Shown piece after piece: positions 1-4,516 of a DNA stretch of 5,736 nucleotides. The notes under the pieces are model-generated. The model made no database searches, was not told where the DNA came from, and saw only the letters and a program-made list of their open reading frames with translations. Where the stretch lies: NCBI GenBank assembly GCA_029210865.1, contig JARGGE010000203.1, forward strand, positions 1 through 5,736, in the 5' to 3' direction. Made by a program: the position numbers and the translations under genes. Position 1 is the first letter of the stretch. Each line of letters opens with the position of its first letter. This DNA is from Trueperaceae bacterium. GTDB taxonomy: Bacteria; Deinococcota; Deinococci; Deinococcales; Trueperaceae.

Positions 1-2723
1 TCGTCGACGGCCATGCTCTCGGTGATCTCCAGCTCGAGGCCCGCGGGACACATACCGGTGTCGCGCAGCGCCCGCTCGACGACACCGACCAACCCCGAAG
101 CTCGGAACTGCTGAACCGACAGGTTGACCGCCATCCGCATCGGCGGCAGCCCCCGCCTCCGCCACTCCGCGCTCTGCCGGCATGCCTCCCCCAGCACCCA
201 CTCGCCGATGGCGTGGATGAGACCCGTCTGCTCGGCGAGCGGGATGAAGACACCCGGCGAGACGACGCCGAGCTCCGGGTGCCGCCAGCGGAGCAAGGCC
301 TCGACACCGACGACCCGCCCATCGGCAACCGACACCTGTGGCTGGTAGTGCAGCACCAACTCGTCGCGCTCCTGCGCCCGGTACAGCGCGTTGATGAGGC
401 GCATCCGCTGCTGGACGTCGTACTTCAGCTCGGGGGAGCAGAAGACGTGGCGGTGCTTGCCGCGGGCCTTGGCGGCGTACATCGCCAGGTCGGCGTTCTT
501 GATGAGCGTGTCGGCGTCCTCGCCGTCGACCGGGTACACGGCGACGCCGGCGCTGGCGGTCACGAAGAACTCCTGTCCCTGGATGACGAACGGCTCGCCG
601 AACGCGGACATCACGTGGCCGGCCACGGCCTGGACGTCTTCGGGCCGTGCGACCTGGGGGACCACGACGACGAACTCGTCGCCGCCAAAGCGCGCGACCG
701 TGTCGTAGCGGCGCACGCGACCGGCCAGCCGCTCGGCCAGCAGGCGCAGCAGCTCGTCGCCGGCCCCGTGACCGACCGTGTCGTTGACTTCCTTGAACGC
801 ATCGAGGTCGATGAGCATCACGCCGACGAGCGACCCGCTCCGAGCGGCCAGCGGTAGGGCCTGCTCGAGGCGATCCCGGAGCAGTGTGCGATTGGCCAGG
901 CCCGTCACGGGATCCGCGTAAGCCAAGCGCTGGATCTCCACCTCGGCCTCGACCTTCCCCAGGGCGTCGCTCGTCAGGTTGGCCAGTACGCGCAGCACGT
1001 CCGTGTGTGCCTCGTGCCAGAGCGGCCCGCTCCCGACATCGTCCAGGCCGAGGAACCCGTACAGGTTGCCCCTGTGCCACACGGGCACCGAGAGGAGCGC
1101 ATGGATGTGCTGCCGCTCCAACACCTCGCGCTCGGCCGCGGCCTCCGGCGGCAGCGCCGCCACGTCGGCAACGTGCACCACCCCGCCCCCCTCGAGCTGC
1201 CGCATCCACCAGGGGAACTCGTCCAGGGCGAACTCGGTGCCTTCAGGAAGGCCTGGATCGACGCCGGGTGCACACCACTCGTCGGTGGCCACCATCGTTC
1301 CGTGCTCGTGATCGAAGGTGAAAAGGTAGGCGCGATCGGCCCGGCACGCCGCGCCCGTGGCGGCGACCAGGCTCGACAACTTGTCGGGCAGGTTCGCTGC
1401 GGACACCGTCACGAACTCCGCGGAGACGCGCGAAACCGTCCGCTGCAGGACCACCTGCTCCTCGTTGGCCGCGAGCCGCCGCATGTACACGCCGTTCATG
1501 TAGTACGCCAACACGAAGCCGATGCCGTAGAACGTGAGCCGCGCCGCGTGATCGACGGCGCCGACGTCGACCGTCAGCGCCGGAACGCGCACCCACAGGG
1601 CGATCTGGGTGAGGACGGTGGTACCCGCGAGCACGAACAGCATGCGTCGACGCTCGAAGATGGCCGAGATACCCATGAGGATCAGCGGCACCGGCCACAC
1701 GATGTTGCTGGCGTACGCGTCGGCGAAGCGGAAGAGGATGAGCGGGATCGACAGGGAGACGACGAGCAGCAGGACGTTGTCGTGACGCGCATCGCCGCCC
1801 GGCAGCCTCGGCGTGATCAGGAGGACCGCGGCGATCAGGTACAGGGCGGCGCTGAACGCTACGACCGGCCCCAGTGCAATCTCGAAGAAGTGGTCGTGCA
1901 GCCCGTTGAGCAGGCCACCGACGACGTACGCCAGCGCCAGGTGCCGGTAGAACCGGGGGCGCTTCTCGTCGCTGAGGATTCGGCCCTCGTCCGCGACCTT
2001 GCGGCGCTCGGGCTCGACCATCCGCCCGAACCGGAGCACGGCGACGGCGAACACCGCGATCGGGGCGAGGATGACGAGCGGCGCCGCCTGCGGCAACGCG
2101 ATGCCGATGAAGGCGTTCGCGAGGCGATCGGTGAGCGACCCCAGGACCAGGGCCGCCAGAAAGGCCCAGGTGAGCATGCGCGCCTGAGCCCGCACCTCCC
2201 GATCGGCCGAGCGCGCGCCCCAGCGGCCGATCAGGGCGACGGCCAACCCCACGGTGGCAGCGTAGTAGGCGAAGAACGCCCAGTTGGCGGCGCTGTTGGC
2301 CGCGACCGCCGTCCAGCCCGACCCGACGGCCACGACGTCCGAGTACCGCGCCGCCAGATCACCGCGCAACACGAACACGTACAGGCTCACCGCGGCCGGG
2401 AAGTACAGCACCGGGAACGCCAGCCGGTGCGCCAGAAAACGCCGCTGCCCGGTGAGCGCCAACACGAAGTGGAGCAGGAAGGCGAAGAGCGTGGTCCAGC
2501 CGACCGCGCCGACGCGGCGCCAGAACACGGCGGCGTCGGCGTCCGCAGCGATGCCGCCGTGCGAGAGGGCGAACGCCCACACGGCCACGCTGGCGGCCAT
2601 GGCGACGAACGGGACGCCGAGCGTCCGGCGCGGGTGGTTGGCGAGCACGTAGAAGCCGGCCAGCACGTAGACCGCGCTCGCCGCGGCGAGAGCGAGCGGG
2701 TACACCTGCGGCAACCACGTCAT
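1..2723 (-). CDS. Membrane-bound GGDEF-EAL c-di-GMP signalling protein with 7TM sensor and GAF domain (partial, C-terminus off window)
   Basis: The minus-strand frame is open from ATG at 2723 to the window edge: 907 codons, no stop. It is predicted to make and/or degrade cyclic di-GMP at the inner membrane. Residues about 1-235 hold seven hydrophobic segments resembling the 7TM sensor region found before histidine kinases. A second block of five or six segments spans about 258-415. A GAF domain follows (about 429-588), then a GGDEF domain (about 600-760) with RFGGDEF at 678-684, an inhibitory-site-type RxxD at 671-674 and the metal-site IDLD upstream. The EAL domain begins near 780: EALLRW starts at E808, the AVNLS asparagine is N867 and EITE is 899-902. 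The window ends just after, so the DDFGTG loop and later catalytic residues are unseen. Both motif sets look intact as far as visible, so net activity cannot be predicted. A G-rich run 6-10 bases before the ATG could serve as ribosome binding site. Family assignment is secure; the ligand is unknown. Confidence 0.95.
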   Translation of the reverse strand, partial: MTWLPQVYPLALAAASAVYVLAGFYVLANHPRRTLGVPFVAMAASVAVWAFALSHGGIAADADAAVFWRRVGAVGWTTLFAFLLHFVLALTGQRRFLAHRLAFPVLYFPAAVSLYVFVLRGDLAARYSDVVAVGSGWTAVAANSAANWAFFAYYAATVGLAVALIGRWGARSADREVRAQARMLTWAFLAALVLGSLTDRLANAFIGIALPQAAPLVILAPIAVFAVAVLRFGRMVEPERRKVADEGRILSDEKRPRFYRHLALAYVVGGLLNGLHDHFFEIALGPVVAFSAALYLIAAVLLITPRLPGGDARHDNVLLLVVSLSIPLILFRFADAYASNIVWPVPLILMGISAIFERRRMLFVLAGTTVLTQIALWVRVPALTVDVGAVDHAARLTFYGIGFVLAYYMNGVYMRRLAANEEQVVLQRTVSRVSAEFVTVSAANLPDKLSSLVAATGAACRADRAYLFTFDHEHGTMVATDEWCAPGVDPGLPEGTEFALDEFPWWMRQLEGGGVVHVADVAALPPEAAAEREVLERQHIHALLSVPVWHRGNLYGFLGLDDVGSGPLWHEAHTDVLRVLANLTSDALGKVEAEVEIQRLAYADPVTGLANRTLLRDRLEQALPLAARSGSLVGVMLIDLDAFKEVNDTVGHGAGDELLRLLAERLAGRVRRYDTVARFGGDEFVVVVPQVARPEDVQAVAGHVMSAFGEPFVIQGQEFFVTASAGVAVYPVDGEDADTLIKNADLAMYAAKARGKHRHVFCSPELKYDVQQRMRLINALYRAQERDELVLHYQPQVSVADGRVVGVEALLRWRHPELGVVSPGVFIPLAEQTGLIHAIGEWVLGEACRQSAEWRRRGLPPMRMAVNLSVQQFRASGLVGVVERALRDTGMCPAGLELEITESMAVD

Positions 2724-2836
2724 CGCGGACCCCCATGTGCGGGCAGGCCGGTCGGCCCGCTTGCTGCGAGGTGCAGCGCGCTGACGGCAACGGGATCACG
2801 TGGCTCGCACATCGGCATGTTCGGAGGCACCGTCGC
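2724..2836. promoter_or_regulatory. Divergent intergenic region with two inverted repeats
   Basis: This 113-base gap separates the minus-strand GGDEF-EAL gene from the start of the interrupted plus-strand gene, so it probably carries both promoters. GCGGGC at 2739-2744 pairs with GCCCGC at 2755-2760 around ten bases, which would lie in the 5' leader of the GGDEF-EAL message. CAGCGCGCTG at 2774-2783 is a perfect ten-base palindrome and could be an operator. Such repeats arise easily in GC-rich DNA. I found no convincing -35/-10 pair on either strand. Confidence 0.3.
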
Positions 2837-2871
2837 ATGCACGCGCTAACGGTTCACACACGAGACAGGTG
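2823..2871 (+). pseudogene. 5' stub of an interrupted plus-strand gene (Shine-Dalgarno, ATG and 11 complete codons)
   Basis: GGAGG at 2823-2827 stands nine bases before ATG at 2837, the clearest ribosome binding site in the window. The frame reads MHALTVHTRDR and then runs directly into the left end of the insertion sequence at 2872. A short hydrophobic stretch right after the start would suit the first beta-strand of a small Rossmann-like protein such as DsrE, and the DsrE-family 3' fragment lies just past the other end of the element on the same strand. Linking the two is inference: only 35 coding bases remain and the central part of the gene is missing. Confidence 0.4.
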
Positions 2872-2891
2872 TGGACCCCGGTTCTTGGACG
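2872..2891 (+). repeat. Left terminal inverted repeat of the IS
   Basis: This 20-base end matches the reversed right end at 14 of 20 positions. The matches cluster in two blocks, the outer TGGACCC and an inner TGGACG starting 14 bases further in. The TGGAC core is thus repeated at the same spacing in both ends, as expected for transposase contact sites. Confidence 0.75.
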
Positions 2892-2904
2892 GGCTCGCTG
2901 AGTG

Positions 2905-2922
2905 GGAAGCGGGTACGCTTCC
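2905..2922 (+). other. Hairpin upstream of orfA
   Basis: GGAAGCG at 2905-2911 and CGCTTCC at 2916-2922 form a perfect 7-bp stem with a GGTA loop, between the IS left end and the orfA ribosome binding site. There is no U-tract, so it is not a standard intrinsic terminator. Several insertion sequences use leader hairpins to stop transposase expression from transcripts entering from outside. That role is inferred here from position alone. Confidence 0.4.
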
Positions 2923-2936
2923 GGGATGGAGAGCCC

Positions 2937-3218
2937 GTGAAGAAGACGCGTCGGAATCATGCTCCAGCGTTCGAGGCGAAGGTCGCCCTGGAGGCCGCGC
3001 GGGACGAAGCGACGGTCACGGAACTGAGCCGCAAGTACGGCGTGCACGTCAACCAGATTCGCGCCTGGAAAGAGCAGCTGCTCACCGGCACGGTCGGCCT
3101 GTTCGGGTCGGGCGCCGAGGTGCAGCGCGATCAGGACGAGCTCGTGAAGGACTTGCACGCGAAGATCGGGGAGTTGACGGTGGAGCGTGGTTTTTTGTCC
3201 AAAGCGCTCAAGCGCTGA
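2937..3218 (+). CDS. IS3-family transposase OrfA (helix-turn-helix protein)
   Basis: OrfA is the DNA-binding half of the IS3 transposase and recognises the element's terminal repeats. It is 93 residues, normal for the family. I chose GTG at 2937 because GGAG at 2928-2931 stands five bases ahead and the protein then opens with the usual KKTRRNHAPAF. Residues about 10-50 form the helix-turn-helix of the transposase 8 type, including ALEAARDEATVTELSRKYGV and NQIRAWKEQLL. The C-terminal part (LVKDLHAKIGELTVERGFL) suits a leucine-zipper-like oligomerisation helix. Relatives usually have ERDFL where this has ERGFL. The frame is open upstream to 2871, but the extra residues are not family-like. Its end overlaps orfB in the -1 frame. 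Made alone, OrfA usually represses transposition. Confidence 0.87.
   Translation: MKKTRRNHAPAFEAKVALEAARDEATVTELSRKYGVHVNQIRAWKEQLLTGTVGLFGSGAEVQRDQDELVKDLHAKIGELTVERGFLSKALKR
3191..3216 (+). promoter_or_regulatory. Programmed -1 ribosomal frameshift site (T TTT TTG plus hairpin)
   Basis: The heptamer at 3191-3197 is in the correct X XXY YYZ register of orfA (GGT TTT TTG). A one-base backward slip enters the orfB frame exactly. Five bases after it, AGCGC at 3203-3207 pairs with GCGCT at 3212-3216 around a TCAA loop, giving a 5-bp hairpin at the usual place for a stimulatory structure and overlapping the orfA stop. A GGAG at 3182-3185 could act as an internal Shine-Dalgarno stimulator, although its spacing is short. 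IS3 elements normally make the OrfAB transposase this way. Here the fusion would run 391 residues if its amber codon at position 126 were read through. Confidence 0.75.
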
Positions 3219-3355
3219 CCCCGCAAGAGCGCAAGGGCAGGATCGATCGCGATCACGTCCTACCGGTCGTGCGCCAGTGCGAGCTCTTGAGCGTGAGCCG
3301 CTCGAGCGCGTAGGACCGGCCGGCGCCGCTGCCGGCGCGGGACGCACAGCTGCTG

Positions 3356-4111
3356 TTGGCGATCGACAAGATCCACACATTGCGGCCGTTCTTGGGTTCG
3401 CGTCGGATCGTCGACGAGCTCGCCGACGAGGGCGTGCTGGTGAACCGGAAGGCGGTGCAGCGCTTGATGGGCCGCGCGGGCATCGAAGCCATCTACCAGC
3501 GCCCCCGCACCAGCAGGGCGGGCGTGGGCGACGCGCATCGTGTGTTCCCGTACTTGCTCTCGGGCGTGCCGATCGATCGGCCGAACCAGGTGTGGGTTTC
3601 GGACATCACCTTCATCCCGATGCCGGCGGGGTTCGCGTACTTGGTGGCGATCTTGGACGTGTTCAGCCGGCGGGTGCTGGCGTGGCGGCTGTCGAACACG
3701 ATGGAGGCGCGCTTCTGCGTCGAAGCGCTCGAGGACGCCATCGCGCTCTATGGCGTGCCAGAGGTCTTCAACACCGACCAGAGCAGTCAGTTCACCAGTA
3801 CGGCCTTCACCAGCGTCCTGGAGGGTCATGGGGTGGCGATCAGCATGGACGGGAAGGGTCGCTCGTTCGACAACGTATTCCTCGAGCGCTTCTGGCGGAG
3901 CTTGAAGTACGAGCACGTCTACTTGCACGCGTACGAGGACCTTCGTGCGGCGCGGCGCGGAATCGAGGGCTACATCGCGTACTACAACGGTCGTCGGCGG
4001 CACGCGAGCCTCGGTCGTCGCACGCCCGACCGCGTGTACGCTGGCGACGGCCGTGGCGTGGTACCGGTCACCCGTCACGTTCGGAGTTCAGGCGTGAGGG
4101 CTGCTGCCTGA
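3356..4111 (+). CDS. Catalytic (integrase core) portion of OrfB, the longest open part after the amber stop
   Basis: This open stretch begins at a possible TTG start and holds the whole retroviral-integrase-like core. The catalytic triad is visible: D in VWVSDIT (codon 3602), D in FNTDQ (codon 3776) and E in FLERFW (codon 3884), with exactly 35 residues between the second D and E. Before it come LGSRRIVDEL and IEAIYQRPRTSR, the region preceding the core in this subgroup. NTDQSSQFTS has serine where relatives usually have glycine. The end (YNGRRRHASL, RTPDRVYA) is typical, followed by about twenty unmatched residues. No ribosome binding site is evident before the TTG, so independent translation is doubtful and I regard it as part of the orfB pseudogene. 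Confidence 0.6.
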   Translation: MAIDKIHTLRPFLGSRRIVDELADEGVLVNRKAVQRLMGRAGIEAIYQRPRTSRAGVGDAHRVFPYLLSGVPIDRPNQVWVSDITFIPMPAGFAYLVAILDVFSRRVLAWRLSNTMEARFCVEALEDAIALYGVPEVFNTDQSSQFTSTAFTSVLEGHGVAISMDGKGRSFDNVFLERFWRSLKYEHVYLHAYEDLRAARRGIEGYIAYYNGRRRHASLGRRTPDRVYAGDGRGVVPVTRHVRSSGVRAAA

Positions 4112-4119
4112 GCGCAGCC
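4099..4119 (+). other. Hairpin at the end of orfB
   Basis: GGCTGC at 4099-4104 pairs with GCAGCC at 4114-4119 around nine bases, spanning the orfB stop codon. No T-run follows. It may be a weak terminator or simply GC-rich coincidence. Confidence 0.2.
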
Positions 4120-4136
4120 AAGCAAGGGCGAGCAAG

Positions 4137-4156
4137 CGTCCAGCACATAGGGTCCA
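4137..4156 (-). repeat. Right terminal inverted repeat of the IS
   Basis: Read inward on the minus strand this begins TGGACCC and has TGGACG 14 bases later, mirroring the left end. It lies 25 bases past the orfB stop, so the whole 3' flank inside the element is short, as is common in IS3 elements. Confidence 0.75.
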
Positions 4157-4158
4157 GG

Positions 4159-4443
4159 GCTGCCGCGCGCTGGGGCGTTCGTCGTCGGCTTCGGCGTCGC
4201 GAGCCCTTGGTCGACTTCGTCGCCAGCGCCGCCGAGCGCCACCCGACCACGTCCAACGGCTGGTACGACCTCGAGCGGATGCTGCGCGGCATCGTCCAGA
4301 TGGGCGCCACCATCGGCGCCTGCGGCACCTGCATGGACGCCCGCGGCATCCCGGCCGAGGAACGGCTCGACGGCGTGCACCGCAGCGACATGAACGAGCT
4401 GGGCGACCGGACGATGGAGGCCGACCAGGTCATCGTCTTCTGA
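4159..4443 (+). pseudogene. DsrE-family protein, 3' fragment lacking its N-terminus
   Basis: The frame ends in a recognisable DsrE-family C-terminus. It contains NGWYDLERML, then GACGTCMDARGIP with the paired cysteines and the CMDARG signature, and a final block ending EADQVIVF before TGA at 4441-4443. Members are small, about 110-120-residue Rossmann-like proteins related to the sulfur-relay proteins DsrE and TusD; many are uncharacterised. Homology looks convincing from about 4207 (LVDFVASA, matching a GDAVxxA-type stretch). The bases between the IS end and 4207 encode arginine-rich sequence unlike the family. Roughly the first 40 residues are absent, and the only in-frame starts (TTG 4207, ATG 4279) lack ribosome binding sites. 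The stub at 2837-2871 may be the original start. The substrate is unknown and the gene is probably dead. Confidence 0.68.
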
Positions 4444-4476
4444 CGGCCTCGGCGCGCGTCTAGGCAGGTCGCCGGG

Positions 4477-4510
4477 TTGACGGCGGCGTCGCGGCGCCGG
4501 CCGGTACGGT
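4477..4510 (+). promoter_or_regulatory. Candidate promoter of the invertase gene, possibly leaderless
   Basis: TACGGT at 4505-4510 fits the TAnnnT -10 pattern common in high-GC bacteria and ends six bases before the ATG at 4517, so transcription would begin at or beside the start codon. This fits the lack of a Shine-Dalgarno sequence there. TTGACG at 4477-4482 resembles a -35 box, but the 22-base spacing is too long for a normal pair. The call rests mainly on the -10. Confidence 0.33.
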
Positions 4511-4516
4511 CCCGGT

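Larger units (their letters stand above)
3191..4111 (+). pseudogene. IS3-family transposase OrfB, interrupted by an amber codon
   Basis: OrfB carries the catalytic half of the transposase. The -1 frame reads QERKGRIDRDHVLPVVRQ and then SVSRSSA, stop, DRPAP. The TAG at 3311-3313 lies where IS3-subgroup proteins have a tyrosine (SRSSxYYRP), and the homologous sequence continues in the same frame on both sides. This is therefore a point nonsense mutation, not a frameshift or a chimaera. A single change of a tyrosine codon TAC to TAG would explain it; the next residue, D instead of the usual Y, is a second departure. Translation from the frameshift would end after about 125 residues, lacking the catalytic domain. 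Suppressor readthrough, or restart at TTG 3356, are the only ways a larger product could form. Confidence 0.8.
2872..4156 (+). mobile_element. IS3-family insertion sequence, about 1285 bp
   Basis: The element starts TGGACCC and ends GGGTCCA, with the TG...CA termini usual for IS3-family elements and 20-bp imperfect inverted repeats. Inside are orfA (helix-turn-helix) and orfB (DDE integrase core) in the 0 and -1 frames with a slippery site between them, the standard IS3 plan. The length is normal for the family. OrfB wording such as ISMDGKG and NGRRRH resembles the IS3 subgroup, but I cannot name the element. No clear target duplication is seen: the three bases outside the ends are GTG on the left and GGG on the right. 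Together with a downstream gene lacking its N-terminus, this suggests a deletion or rearrangement at one end. An amber codon in orfB makes it probably non-autonomous. Confidence 0.88.

Noticed and set aside
213..857. A 214-codon plus-strand frame opposite the GGDEF and EAL domains
   Set aside because: Its composition is typical of an antisense frame, with no family resemblance.
1005..2849. A 614-codon plus-strand open frame
   Set aside because: It is the exact codon-for-codon antisense of the GGDEF-EAL gene. Its product is rich in R, H, Q, E and G with no domain, and the minus-strand frame has clear membrane segments and catalytic motifs.
2724..2871. A tRNA or small RNA in the intergenic region
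   Set aside because: No cloverleaf arms or T-loop consensus could be assembled, and the short inverted repeats are expected by chance at this GC content.
3311..3313. TAG recoding or an alternative genetic code
   Set aside because: Only one such codon is seen, in a mobile element that decays readily, and no specialised tRNA or stimulatory element is visible. A nonsense mutation is simpler.
3260..4078. A 272-codon minus-strand frame inside the IS
   Set aside because: It is antisense to the DDE core of orfB, low in recognisable motifs, and explained by GC-rich codon structure.
2869..4159. A 3-base target site duplication flanking the IS
   Set aside because: The bases are GTG on the left and GGG on the right. 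A match of two in three is not evidence, and four-base versions (GGTG, GGGC) also fail.
3187..4443. A 418-codon frame appearing to fuse IS sequence to the DsrE C-terminus
   Set aside because: Its first three quarters are an out-of-frame shadow of orfB; only the part after the IS right end has real homology. It is not a true fusion gene.
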